Source: Valencia hispanica (taxonomy: Eukaryota; Chordata; Actinopteri; Cyprinodontiformes; Valenciidae). Taken from it: a DNA stretch of 64,000 nt. Location: NCBI GenBank assembly GCA_963556495.2, contig OY747705.1, forward strand, positions 24,151,501 to 24,215,500, given 5' to 3'. How positions within the stretch are numbered: the stretch's first letter is position 1; each line of letters opens with the position of its first letter. Of this stretch, positions 34,641-45,593 are shown in pieces. The notes under the pieces were generated by a model. That model made no database searches. It was not told the DNA's origin and worked only from the letters and a program-made list of their open reading frames with translations. A program made the translations under genes and the position numbers.

Positions 34641-35671
34641 TTGAGGTTATTAGAGATCTTTACACATTAGAAATGGAGAATGAAATAGCTATGGTTCCCT
34701 AGATCGCCTCACAGTTCGAAGATCTCTACTTTAATTCTGGAAAGGCATTTCTTTCCATTTTTCCTGTGCCTCCATGGGTTTTTCTCTGGATACTGCTGGT
34801 GCACGTTCAAAAACACACATCTTTGTGTATTTCATGATTTTGAATTGACTGTAGAAATGAGTATTAATTGTGCATGGATGTGTGCCAGTGTAGACCCCTG
34901 TGGAAGACCTACCCAGGATGTACCCTTTGTTCACTTACAGCTGGGGCCGGCTTTGGGTGGAAAAAGTAGCTTTAAAATGAATTGAAGTGAAAGTTTTAAT
35001 TTCAGTAGGGTTACTAATAGCTGCCTATTGTAGTGTAGTTGCCTCTGCTAGCTATAAATCCAGCTTGATTTGGGTAACAGACATTACAGATCACTCAGTG
35101 CAACCCCATATAAAGAAGACAGACAGAAAAGTTTACATATAAACAACAAGCTACGTGTTTCCAAGAAAAGGTCGAATGTGCATTTAGTGCGAATAAAACA
35201 GAGTTAAATCATTTACACATAATTATAGTATAACAAAATTTAGGTTTGCATAAGTAATGCAAAAGTGTCATTCTGTGCATGAAAAAATGATCAAAGTTAA
35301 AAGTTGCATAGGACAATAAGTACATATATTTAGAAAAATAAATAAGACTAAATACAAAAATAATCTGCAAAAAAGTAATTTATTTAATGTCAAAGTTGCC
35401 AATAACTTAAAAACATTTCCAGTTTCCAGTGCAAAATTTTATATCAAATTTAAATGAATTTTAAATCAAAACTTAAAACATTTACATTCAGAGATGTAAC
35501 ATTAACATTATTATTAAAACATTACCTGACAATGACATACAAGTATGAACTCAGTGAAACTTGTTTAAAAGAGTATTTTACACAAAAAATGTATTTACTG
35601 GTTTAATAAAAAAATGAAATGATGCGCTGTTTGTAGCATGGTACTCTGAATTAGATTTTACACAACGTATT
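34641..35671. other. AT-rich DNA, no gene
   Basis: No ORF with a recognisable domain. The region from 35130 to 35670 is very AT-rich. It may hold the missing right end of the TTAA element that starts at 34248. Confidence 0.4.
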
Positions 35672-35675
35672 TTAA

Positions 35676-36611
35676 AGGAGTCATAACCTAGTATTATCTT
35701 GGATACCCACGCTCTATTATAGTCTTTCAGGCCCTTCTAAAAATAAAAAAGTTGAAAAAAAGTGAAAAGAATAAACACAGAGCTCCTCTGACCCTTATTT
35801 CTGGAGGCATTATTGTCTCGTGAGATCTGATGCGATACTTTGGCTGTCGTGGACGGGCATTGTAATAATGCAAATGAGGGGCGCGATAATTGGTGAAAGG
35901 AAGGAGGGGGGTTGACACCGCAGGTAAGGCTTCAGCATATCTATCCCATATCTACTACTCCCGCTAACATACAATAGCCACATTAGCAGTTAGCTGCTGT
36001 TTGTTACACACAGCAGAGCAATAAAAACACAGCCTTACCGTTTCAATTGCAGGCAAGTCTCTGATTGTTGGAATGGCCCCTTTTTCCAAACGGAGCTTCG
36101 ATGCCAACTTCGCCTGATATTGTCCCAAATTCGTAAAGGATTCCGGCGTAAAAAAAATAGAAAAAATATTCCCATGTTGATTCTGGCAGTCAACAACAGA
36201 GCAACTCACGTGTCCACTACGTTTCTGGTAGAAATGGTTTTATCTGATTAAAATAAATAGCTGACACGATTATGTCTTCTTCATGCATCATTGCGTGAAG
36301 AAACTTTCTGCATCTTTCACGGTGGAGTTCGTACTTCGAATCGGTGATGTGTCGGTCGTGAACGAACCGACTCTAAGAGCTAACTCTTTGACGTGAACGA
36401 TGGGAGTCGGCTCGTCATTGGGAGCCGTTTTTTTTTTTTTTTTTCATTATTACGTATTTGAGTGTGAGTGCACGTGGGCTGGTTGACGAACCCAGGGGTA
36501 AACAAACGCTTCACTTTTAAATATCGGCTTACCGGGCAGTGTATATTCGTTAGGCAATCATAATATACATTTTTTCTCATGGAAAAGTGAAAATTACAGG
36601 TCATGACTCCT
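35676..36611 (-). mobile_element. TTAA-type transposon with THAP-like exon, copy 2
   Basis: The ends AGGAGTCATAACC (35676) and TCATGACTCCT (36611) are flanked by TTAA (35672-35675 and 36612-36615). It is 936 bp, shorter than the other copies because the GA-rich and CRE/TATA block is deleted near 36450. The GAGCCG repeats, the THAP-like exon and the donor are kept. Same orientation as copy 1. Confidence 0.82.
36039..36209 (-). pseudogene. THAP-like exon relic (copy 2), open frame
   Basis: The minus-strand frame is open from 36209 to the donor AAACG|GTAAGG at 36039/36038. It shows a CSVVDC pair of cysteines near the start, then FFTPESFTNLGQYQAKLASK and LEKGAIPTIRDLPAIET. The second half follows the THAP pattern HFTPxSF ... 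AVPTIF, although the H is lost. The usual ATG position reads GTG. The exon would be joined to a downstream exon that is missing. Confidence 0.55.
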
Positions 36612-36615
36612 TTAA

Positions 36616-37490
36616 ACCAACCAATAACAAACTACAACTAACTTGTTGTAGTACAGAAGAAAGAAAGAAAAGAAAATCTGCATCATGGATAGCGTGTGTG
36701 TTAGTACATGAGGCTACCATTGAGAAAACGTTGCTGTCCCATTACCCAACCATTCAGCTGGCTCAGATCACAGGAACAGACGCGGTCTGAGATAATTAAT
36801 TCAAGAGCACAAGCGCAATGTTGCCACACCCAACCTTCTCATCTCTGACACAGAGAGGAACCACCAAGACACCATCTGTGGGACCACACAGCAGGAGCAC
36901 AGCCTCTCATCATCTTCAACATCAGCTGCAGTTTTGGTCAGAGAATAACTTGTGACTGTGACCATGCAGCGTAGTCTTCTTGTTCCGAGTGCCAAAATAG
37001 TGCAACTTTTTTTGCAGCTGAGAGTTGTGTTTTTTAATATAGAACTTTCTATCCTCTCAAGTTTTGAAAGTAATAGTGTCAAATTATTAAGTGTTACTCA
37101 GTAATCACCTTTTCATTTGATTATGGAGGGCTTTGCTAAACTATTTAAACCTGTTTTTAAGCACAATTTTTGTGACCTTTCTACCAAAGATTTCAATGTT
37201 TCTTATCCTGACTTTATTGGATAGATCAAAACAAAGAAGAGCAAATTGAGAAGTAAGAAAAAATGTGTACTGTTCTTCCTTTAATAAATGTTTAATATAA
37301 ATGTTTGGCATTTGTTTGTATCCAGCTCCTGAGAGTCAATACCTGGTGAAATCATCTTTTGCTGCAAGCACAGACAGAAAATTTTAGGAGTTCAGCTATG
37401 CCCAAAATTATATATACCTCTGGCAGATTTTGAAATTAAATAATTTTCCTTCAACCAATTTATAGTTGGCTAAGCACTGGTTCTGATCAG
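36616..37490. other. No gene recognised; possible Tc1 scrap
   Basis: The sequence near 37320-37370 (AGCTCCTGAGAGTCAATACC and TTTTGCTGCAAGCAC) resembles the antisense end region of fish Tc1. The rest is unassigned. Confidence 0.4.
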
Positions 37491-37952
37491 CTATGCTATG
37501 GATAGCCGCAAACCATGATTTCAGATCCTAAGGTAGCAGTTGGGATGATGCATGACTGATGGAATGGTGGGTCCATGACAAGAGGAAGGATCTCAATCAT
37601 TTTTCTTTTTGTCAATTCCATGGAGACAAAAGACATGACGATGAGAGGATTGGCAACAAAACAAAGTTTGTGAGATGACGGGCTTTCCATACAAGGTTGA
37701 TAATGAGAGTACAACACTTTTCCTTTAGCTAGGGCTAGAGCAATGACAAAGTCCAGTAATATGTGACCATGATCAGATGACCAGAGCTGATATTTGAAAT
37801 GGTTGCAAAAGGCTTGCAGGGGATCTTGTTCCAGGTTTGTTTCTGCCACAAGTGGCATAGGCAGAGATGGTAGTGGAAACATGCATCCTATATGCAGGGC
37901 TTTTTCCAGAATCTGGCTTGTTCAGGAGTGCCTAGTGGAAGATTCTTTCAGT

Positions 37953-38413
37953 CAGAGGTGGGTAGAGTAGCAACAAATTGCACTAAAGTACAAATAGAAC
38001 TACTTCGACGTATTTCATTTCATTTAAGAGTAAAAAGTGTCCATCCAAGAAATTATTCAAGTAAGAGTAAAAAAGTATTTGATTAAAAAGGAACTTAAGT
38101 ACTAAGTAACTATTTAATTCTACCATAAGATGTGATATTTAAAAATGATTCCCATCAGAGGGACAAAAATGTTATGTGCAAATTTTGTTATTTTAAAGAC
38201 TAAATTAATCCAAATAAGTAACATATTTACAAAATGACAAATTCAGGCACAAGAATCATGTAAGGAAACTTTTTTTTCAATATAAAAAATGTTTGAAACT
38301 GATATATATGTTACAACAGGGTAAAGTACTTCCATTGACAATATATGGTGTTTAACGTATATTCACTTTCTCAAAGTAAATGAGTAAATGTAACTAGTTA
38401 CTACCCACCTCTG
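37953..38413. mobile_element. hAT MITE with 8-bp target duplication
   Basis: The termini are CAGAGGTGGGTAGAGTA (37953) and TACTACCCACCTCTG (38413), a well-known teleost hAT end. CTTTCAGT flanks both sides (37945-37952 and 38414-38421). The 461-bp body is AT-rich and non-coding. It sits in the gypsy relic. Confidence 0.93.
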
Positions 38414-38712
38414 CTTTCAGTGTCCCAAGATATATCAGATGGTGGTAGAAGGAGGAAGAATGGGTAGTGAGTCTTTTGTAAAAGGGTATTTGGCTTGATT
38501 TTACAAAATTCTGGTTGTAGACTTGAAATAGGTGAAGCAAAGGGACCAGCTGAAATATTGGGGATACATGTGGATTTTTATGTTTTGTCTTTGAGGATGG
38601 GGTGTTTTGTGTGATGACAATCTTGATGGGCATTTTTATTGACAAGGAGCTTCCTGTCACCAACATCATAATTCTGGTCTGAAATGGAGATCTGCTTCTA
38701 GACTAAAGCATA

Positions 38713-39393
38713 AGGATCAAATCAAATCAAATAAAACTTTATTTATAAAGCGCTTTTCATACAAGAAGTTGCATCACAAAGTGCTTTACAGATTAAAATG
38801 ACCCCACATAAAACCACCTTCCCTTCCCTCCGCCACAGATTTAAAAGCATGGTCACAGTTATACCCCCCTCCCCCCAACCCATCTCCCATGCACACACAC
38901 AGTTAAAAGAAAAAGTTAAAAGGACATTGGGCCGAGTGTAGATGAACCATGCAAGCAAAACGCCATCAGAGGAGCCATCTGCCCCAGCAGCAGTAGATTA
39001 ACAGCAGCAGCCGAGGCACCGACACAGGGCACCCAGTGGAGGCAAGGCCAAGACCCCCACCTCCACCCAAGCTCCACCTGGAGAGCACCCAGGCAGCTAC
39101 AGCCGACCACCGCTCCCGGGGCAGAGGGCTCCCACAGAGGAAACACTGGAACGGGGATTAAGATAAATTAAAGTATAAAAAGAAACAGTAAATTAATGTG
39201 CTAAGATTAAATAGTAAAACTGATAAAAATATAATCATATAAAACATCCAGAGCAATTAAACAAACAGTAATAAATAATAATAATCAGTTAAAAGCTAAG
39301 CTAAAAAGGTGAGTCTTGAGCCTGCTCTTAAAAACATGAACGTTCTCTGCAGCCCTGAGGTCCTCTGGCAGCCTGTTGGATGACACTTTCTGT
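38713..39393 (-). mobile_element. L2 (second subfamily) 3' end inserted in the gypsy relic
   Basis: The 3' tail lies at 38713 (ATCAAATAAAACTTTATTTA and AAGTGCTTTACAGATTAAAA). The GC-rich untranslated region follows (38990-39130), and the 5' part encodes the RT C-terminus, RLPEDLRAAENVHVFKSRLK and THLFSLAFN. The same tail occurs at 47600-48004, 54700-54850 and 56530-57055. The gypsy RNase H frame runs straight into this piece, making a chimeric ORF at 39285-39593. Confidence 0.85.
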
Positions 39394-39823
39394 CTTAGAA
39401 AAGACGTCTGAGATAAAACACCCCCAACACCAGTGTTTGAGGAATCAACTTCAGATATAACTTGTGCTGTTTTGTCATGACAAATAAGAACTGGGACTTG
39501 GATACCCTCTTTTGTCCACTTCATGGAACTAAGGATAATTATTTTTTGAGGAGTGAGGCAAACAAGATGTAATTCCAGATGAACCTCCAACAAAAGTTGG
39601 GGATCACAAGGAAAAAGTTGAGTTGTTTCCTAGAGGTAGGTGTAGGCTACTCCTTTATGGCTTGGATCTTTTTTGGGTCAGCTTTTACTTGCTGACCTTT
39701 GAAGATGAAATTGATGAACCCAACAGATGGTACACAAAACTCACACTTATTGGCTTTGACAAAAGACACTCCTCCATAAGGTGTTGCAGGACTTAGTGAT
39801 CAGTGCTCAGACAGTTTTTTTAA

Positions 39824-40900
39824 AGGCATACTCCACAACTTTAACACCTTAATATAATGTTTTTTTCAAAAGTTATGGTGGTATGTTATCATCTATTATG
39901 TCCATTTTTAGAGTTATCACCACCTTACAGGAGTCCTAGCCTTTTTTCTGCACAATAGAACTTTGAGCGGCAACCCGCCACCGGATGTACCGACTGAGTT
40001 CTGCTTTACGGCAGTCATACGGCCTTGCTGTTTAGAGACTGTAGAGATAGCTGATCCAGCAAAGAGACCGAGAAATCCCATATCAGAAGAAGCTAGAAAA
40101 GGAAAAAGAGAATGTAATAGAGAGAGAGAGAGCAAAGACCAGAGTAAATATTGGGCCGGCTTTTCCTTGTTGGAGAGTTCTTTTGGAACGAACGTTATGT
40201 ACTACAGACGCCGAGTTAGCCGAGCTGCTAATGGATAGGTAAGTAATCAATGATTTCACCGGGGTTATAGTGTTTGGTCTGGCATGATGTTGTTATACAG
40301 TCCTGAGAAAGCTATTTATTCAATTCGTGGAGGTGGATGAACATAGTTTGCACGGTATGCCTTACAGTAGTAATGTAAATTACACAACCGAGTCGATCTC
40401 CGTTAGCCATCTAGAGGCTAATGTGATGCTAACGTGTAAGACTCGGTTCTGTAGATAAAGCTGCAAACTCCGGCGTACTCGATGTATTTCAATATATAAT
40501 TCAAACTTTTTTCTTTTGGTCTTGTCAAGCTAGTGATTTATATTTTTGTCGTTAGATTTTTTCCTAAAAACACCTAAAGATTTTGGCTGATTCTAGTGTC
40601 GGGAGGTGTTTGCTACGTGGCGCTTAGACGTTCTCTGTATCTAATCCCACTGTTTTTCCAATTACCCCGACCTCCCCCACAAACTTATACCTAGCTGTGA
40701 GATCTTTACTCTAAATTACCCCGACCTTGAATTGCGAACTGAAACGGCGTTTGTTGTTTGGGCAAGCGATTTGGAAAGCAGCCACTGAAACATGCCTCTT
40801 ATGAGCAACAGAGAGATTTGATTTTACGACAGTGATGTTGCGCGGCAAGCCTGAAGGGGGCGAAAGAGAGCAAATATCCTGAAAGTTGCGGAATATGCCT
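39824..40900 (+). mobile_element. TTAA-type non-autonomous transposon with coding exon
   Basis: The ends AGGCATACTCCACAACTTT (39824) and AAAGTTGCGGAATATGCCT (40900) are inverted repeats with two mismatches, flanked by TTAA (39820-39823 and 40901-40904). It is 1077 bp and interrupts the gypsy RT just after the LLDDIII active-site region. One exon with a strong donor lies in the left third; no transposase core is seen. Ends starting AGG after TTAA resemble the THAP-exon family, though the interior differs. Confidence 0.82.
39963..40238 (+). pseudogene. Coding exon relic with splice donor in the TTAA element
   Basis: The first frame reads AKRPRNPISEEARKGKREC, followed by RERE. A (GA)n expansion near 40118-40132 then shifts the frame to AKTRVNIGPAF and DAELAELLMDR, ending ATGGATAG|GTAAGT at 40238/40239. 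The combination of a basic stretch, TRVNIGxAF and DxELAxxLLDR is a pattern that I associate with fish proteins of transposon origin, but I cannot name the domain. It was probably the first coding exon of a transposase-related gene. Confidence 0.5.
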
Positions 40901-41299
40901 TTAAGATAATGATATCATCAAGTAGTGGAATTCTAATGACGTTTTCATTAAGTCACAGAGGACATTGTTAACAAGAGCCTAAAAACAGTTGGTCCATAAA
41001 GGCATAACTCAGAAATTGACTAACTCTGATGAAGGTCAGAAGCCAAAAAGCATTGATCTGCAAATAAAGTTTTTTTTTAATACTTCAAGTTTTTCTGGAG
41101 TCTTTACCTCACCAGATCTTCGACCCTCTCCATGCACTTTGGAAGTCAGTAAAGTTGTGCCAGAAACTTTTTTGAATTTGTAAGAATTCAAAATAAACAT
41201 TTTCATTCACCCACCGTCTAGATGCAGACAAGAGGCCAGGCGTTTCTAAGATTCAGTCTAGAAAATTTGGTGGCTCCATTCACAGGAGGAGATTAGGAG

Positions 41300-42136
41300 T
41301 GGGGATGGGTACCGAAACCCGGTATTATATTGGCCCCGGGGCTGATTCTGACGGTCCACCCGGACCGATAAGCTTCAGCCTTATCGGTCCTCTTAACGGT
41401 AAAATTAAGGTCGTATTGATGTTTTGCGGGAGATATAAACACAAGCCAAACACTGTATTGCAGCCCACTCCTCCTTAACAAGCACAAATGCTGCGGGGAC
41501 GGAGTGGCGACTGCTGCGCGCTCACGTGTGTGTTTGCCTTACAGATACGATGGCAGAGCGAACGCCAAGATCCGCAATTTGGCTTCATTTTACAAAAATA
41601 GATGCCAACAATGCACGCGGTCACATATGTAATAAAAGCTTTGCTTGCAAAGGCGGGAACACAAGTAATTTGACTAAACACCTTGCCAAAATACACCAAC
41701 TACAAACCGAAAGATGCTGTGACCGCCTGAGAACTGCAGCAACAACGACCCCTGACTCAGATACAACAGGTATGTATGTTTGTAAGCAAAGCAAACACGT
41801 GAAGCATGGACATAAGTTTGCCATTTCATTCTTACAATTAATAAATGCTGGATATTTTTGAACAACAGCTTCCTTCTTATCTAAGTAAAAAAAAAAATCT
41901 TAAACTACAGTTAACCTGCTATTTTATTCTTACAAATAATAAATGCTGGATATTTTTGAACAACAGCTTCCTTCTTATCTAAGTTAAAAAAAATTTTAAA
42001 ACTACAGTTCATAATTTGTGTTTTTCCCCTTTTGTTTTAGTCTTTCAAAATAAAAAGTACCGATAAAGTACCGGATCGATAAGGAGTATCGTTAAGAGTA
42101 GTAGTATCGATAAATCCTTAATGATACCCATCCCAA
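41300..42136 (+). mobile_element. Non-autonomous hAT transposon with BED-finger exon
   Basis: The ends TGGGGATGGGTACC (41300) and GATACCCATCCCAA (42136) are inverted repeats, flanked by ATTAGGAG on both sides (41292-41299 and 42137-42144). An 8-bp duplication is the hAT signature. The 837-bp body has a BED-finger exon and then a 108-bp tandem duplication (41828-42035). GATCGATAAG/ATCGATAAAT motifs occur near the right end. The DDE transposase is missing. Confidence 0.9.
41545..41769 (+). pseudogene. BED zinc-finger exon with intact splice sites
   Basis: Acceptor TTTGCCTTACAG| at 41544 precedes an ATG at 41550, and donor ACAACAG|GTATGT closes the exon at 41769. The frame is open throughout. 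It encodes ERTPRSAIWLHFTKID, then CNKSFACKGGNTSNLTKHL and AKIHQL. The aromatic SxIWxHF start and the TSNLxxHLxxxH end are BED-finger hallmarks. The first cysteine of the CxxC pair appears replaced (GHICN), so zinc binding is doubtful. BED fingers bind the ends of hAT elements; without the catalytic domain this could at most act as a DNA-binding fragment. Confidence 0.75.
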
Positions 42137-42501
42137 ATTAGGAGCAAAGGATAGTTTTTAACTGTTATTTGATTTAGCCCACTAAAGTGGATGAAGTATC
42201 TTAGTGTTTAGTCCCTTTTCTCAAATGAGAAGAAGGTGACAGGTAGATAATGCCCACAGCTCTCAATCACATCTTTCAATGGCCTCCCTATGATAATGTG
42301 ACAAGTTATGTAACCTACTGGATGTTAAAAGAGCACCAGGTAGAAGGACCACTGTACAGTGTAATTGTAGGTAACAAAAGGGCTTGGTCTTTACTGAAGA
42401 CCAGCTGGGGACTGAAATATACTTTGGAGCCATTGGAAAGGTCCAGAGGAGGGTTTTCAGCAGATTGCTGGGTGGTTGACGGAAGGACTCCTGAGCTTTC
42501 C

Positions 42502-42504
<3 letters not shown>

Positions 42505-42583
<79 letters not shown>

Positions 42584-42606
42584 TATACATATATATATAT
42601 ACGTAT
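42505..42606. repeat. (AT)n microsatellite
   Basis: About 100 bp of AT with a few AC interruptions after 42575. ORFs over it are YIYI artefacts. Confidence 0.97.
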
Positions 42607-42779
42607 ATTATAGTTTTGGTTAATGTAACAATAAATGATGAATAAAAAATTGCTAAATGAATTGCTTAGTCATTGTTAAAATAGATTGTACTGATTTACT
42701 TATTATTCATTTAGCATTATAATTTTATATTCCATTAAAAATATTCCACAAATGCATGTAACACATCTGTTGAAAACCA

Positions 42780-42880
42780 TGCATCATTTTGTTTTCACTT
42801 CACGGTTTTCTGCTACTTGCTTTGGTTTGTCACACAAAATTCCAACGAAGTATATTGAAGTTTTGGTTATCTCATGAATT
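42780..42880 (+). mobile_element. Tc1-like right-end fragment
   Basis: TTTTCACTTCACGGTTTTCTG, TTTGGTTTGTCACACAAAAT and TATTGAAGTTTTGGTTAT are the usual 3' terminal region of a common fish Tc1 family. The rest of the element is absent. Confidence 0.55.
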
Positions 42881-44500
42881 TTTTTTTTTTAAATTAAAAA
42901 ACTAATGGTGTAGAATAAATCTATATAATCTAAACTAAAAGCTTATTGTAGACACATTTGTGCCACCCTTAGGGATTAGGAAATTCATCCAACAAACGTC
43001 TGTCATCAGTCTCTTTGTATTGTATTCTAGTCACATGTACAGAAACAAACACTGACCCTGTTATGAGTGTGCAAATTCATACTCATTCATTTGCTTTTCA
43101 GACAATTATAAGTGCAAAGTTGTACAACAGCTCAAGGAACTTGGCAGCACTCATCCCCCAAAACACTGTGAGAATGTTTTGCTAGTTGTTTAATTCTCCA
43201 GTTTGTTTGTTTGCTCTGCCATAGTCCCATAAAAACTCAAGAACCTTTTGTTGCCTCCACCCTGATTATTGTACATATTGAGGCCTGCGACTAGAGTGGG
43301 ATGGAGCATAGAAGATCTGGGGAACAAATGTTTTTCTTCAGACTGATTCAGGTGGCACAGGGGTGGATTTAAAGCGGGGATGCATCACTGAGGGTCAATT
43401 ACATCTTCATATCCCATTCTAATTTCTACCCAAAAATTTTAAATAAAAAAGAACTTTAAAAAGAGGGGAAAACACAAACACCCCAGAGCCAGGTGGGCTG
43501 AGATTGGACAGCACGAGCTGGGTTCCGTCAGAGCGGAGAAGGTGGGAGTCCAGCTGGGACCCATTACGGCTGAACCACATGTGTTCGTAGGGGAGTTGGG
43601 GGGCAGACCAAGGGAGCAAGATGGGAGCGGAGAGGGCAGCGGGGAGGAAGTGCTGAGAGCAATGGGGCTAGACCCTGTGAAGCTTTATTAGCCTGTCGTC
43701 TGCTCTTCTCAACAGAGCCCCTCACACCCCCTTGTAACACCCGCCACCTTACCTCACCTCCACCCCCCAAATTTTTCTGCCCTCGGGCACCGCCAGGGCA
43801 GAAAATTATTAGAAGAAGGGAGACGGGACTGGACCACCCAGACACACACACATACACACAAACACCCATAATGGCTACCAGGAGGAGGCCACGGCATGAG
43901 AGCTGCAGCTGGGAAAGGAGAGAGGGACATTTACAAACACGCATGTGTTTAAATGACACAAACTACACACTCTGAAGTGAGGTGCATGTGCTTGCAAAGT
44001 ATAACAGCGACAGACAGTCCAGTCTTTTGTAGAAATGTCCAACACATATGTCTCTGTTTGTCTAATAATTTAATTAATTTAGCTTCATGTATTTTAACTG
44101 GGATGGACCATTTTAATTTAGCTGGATACAACTGTGATATTTGCATTTATGGTAATGTTTGTGAGAATTTGTTTGTGCCATGAACATCTGTGAGTTTCTG
44201 ATGTCTGTGGCTAAAATAGAGACAGACATCCATTCCTGTGTATGTGCATGTGTATTTCAATAAGACTGAAATATAAAAGACATGTACATAATCTGTTATT
44301 TTACATACAGTAAGATGTCCTTTGCATCTTAGCTTTTTTTGCATTTTGGTATATTGTAGCCAAATACAATTGTGAATTTTATTGGGATTTTTGGAGCTAG
44401 AACAACACAAAGTGGTGCATGATGGTAAAGTGAAGGAAAAGAAAATGACACCATTTTCATACTTGTTTACAAGTAAAGGTGTTCCCTGCACTATTCAGGT
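42881..44500. other. No definite gene; GC-rich patch 43480-43960
   Basis: The patch from 43480 to 43960 is GC-rich, lacks known repeats and holds an exon-like ORF (listed separately). Flanks are AT-rich and featureless. A short CA-rich stretch is at 43845-43865. Confidence 0.4.
43480..43619 (-). other. Exon-like ORF resembling an immunoglobulin-fold strand pattern
   Basis: The minus-strand frame includes YEHMWFSRNGSQLDSHLLRS, then DGTQLVLSNLSPPGSG. The spacing of W, RNG, DGTxLxLSNLxPxxSG resembles the C-to-F strands of Ig domains in extracellular proteins. No upstream acceptor AG is obvious and the final C of the fold is outside the open part. It could be a decayed host exon or coincidence. 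Confidence 0.25.
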
Positions 44501-44529
44501 CTCTCTAATTTGATACCCCTAAATAAAAT

Positions 44530-45030
44530 GCTGTGCAACCAATTGCCAACTAATTATTAAATGGAGCCCATCTGTGCTTATTTCCTTTCAATAAAATTCC
44601 AGCTGTTCTCTAAAGGCCACAGAGGTTTGTTGGAGAACATTAGTGACAAAACAGCATCAGGGAGAACAAGCAGCAAACGGGTTATGGATAAAGCATTGAA
44701 CATCCCACAGAGCACTAGTCAGCCAAGTCTTCAAGGGAAAACTTACCATGGCCATCCACATCAACTTGGCAAGGGAATCATTTATCAAAGAAGTAGCCAG
44801 GAGGCCCATGATAACTATGGGGTAGATGCAATGATCCACAGCTTAAGTGGAAGAATCTGTTGATAGGACAGTGCTCCATGAATATGACCTTTGTGGCCAG
44901 AAGAAAGTCACTGCTAAAAGAAAATTAAGAGAAGACTCATTTGCAGTTTGCCACAAGCCAAAAAAGTACAAAACACATGTGGTGGAAGGTGCTACGGTTA
45001 AATTACATACAAAACACTAAGTGTGAGGAA
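44530..45030 (+). mobile_element. Tc1-like transposon, 5' half relic
   Basis: Ordered Tc1 features are CCACAGAGGTTTGTTGGAGAA (44617), AACATCCCACAGAGCACTAG (44699), ATGGCCATCCACATCAACTTG (44748), GAAGTAGCCAGGAGGCCCAT (44790) and TTTGCAGTTTGCCACAAGCC (44940). These are the N-terminal HTH and early catalytic regions of transposase. The rest is deleted. Confidence 0.8.
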
Positions 45031-45054
45031 ACATTTCTATTGTAAACTATAAAG

Positions 45055-45281
45055 CAGGGGTCTGCAACTCCAGTCCTCGAAGGCTGGTGTCCTGCAACTT
45101 TTATATGTGTCTGTGCTTCAACACACCTGAGTTAAATGATCGGGGTCAATAGCAGGACTCTGAAGTTCTTGATTGAATAATGAGGAGGTCATTCAGCCAT
45201 TTGAATTTGGTGTGTTGAACTAAAGACACATCTAAAAGTTGCGGGACACTGGCCCTTGAGGACTGGAGTTGCAGAACCCTG
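45055..45281. mobile_element. hAT MITE (CAGGGGTCTGCAACTCC) with 8-bp target duplication
   Basis: The ends CAGGGGTCTGCAACTCCAGT (45055) and ACTGGAGTTGCAGAACCCTG (45281) are inverted repeats with one mismatch. Flanks CTATAAAG and CTATAGAG differ by one base. 227 bp, non-coding. Related to the fragment at 15236-15400. Confidence 0.9.
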
Positions 45282-45593
45282 CTATAGAGGCTATTCTTCA
45301 GCAGGGATAGGGAAGCTGGTATGAATTCTTTGAAAGATGAATGAAGTTGAAATGCAGTGCAATTCTGGAAGAAATGCTGGCATGTTTAAAAAAAAACAAT
45401 GGTACCACTTTGCCGCAAAGCAGCGGCATCAGGGAGGATTTGATCATTCATAGTTGGTCAAGTCTGGCATTGTGGGAAAGTTACTAATATTAGTAATATT
45501 ACCACGAATGGCGCAATATTCTTGCAAATCTGAGAATGCGTCTTTACCAGAGGAAATGCTGGACAGTTTTGTCCTGGTAGAAGCTGAGATTCT

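Larger units (their letters stand above)
37496..41010 (-). mobile_element. Ty3/gypsy pol relic with three nested insertions
   Basis: Reading the minus strand from right to left, RT pieces come first: VMPLWTN and ALVNNVLCDLMKT near 41000-40940, then LLDDIII near 40915. After a nested TTAA element, FVKANKCEF and [16 protein letters not shown] follow (39770-39680), then RNase H with EVDSSNTGVGGVLSQ (39450). After a nested L2 piece, NYDVGDRKLL appears (38670). After a hAT MITE, integrase residues ILLDFVIALALAKGK and LGSEIMVCGYP (37765-37500) complete the order RT-RNaseH-IN. The order and spacing are those of Ty3/gypsy pol. No LTRs, gag or protease are seen, and frames are heavily broken. Confidence 0.8.

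Noticed and set aside
42250..42645. ORFs with a YIYIYI run
   Set aside because: The run is a translation of the (AT)n microsatellite.
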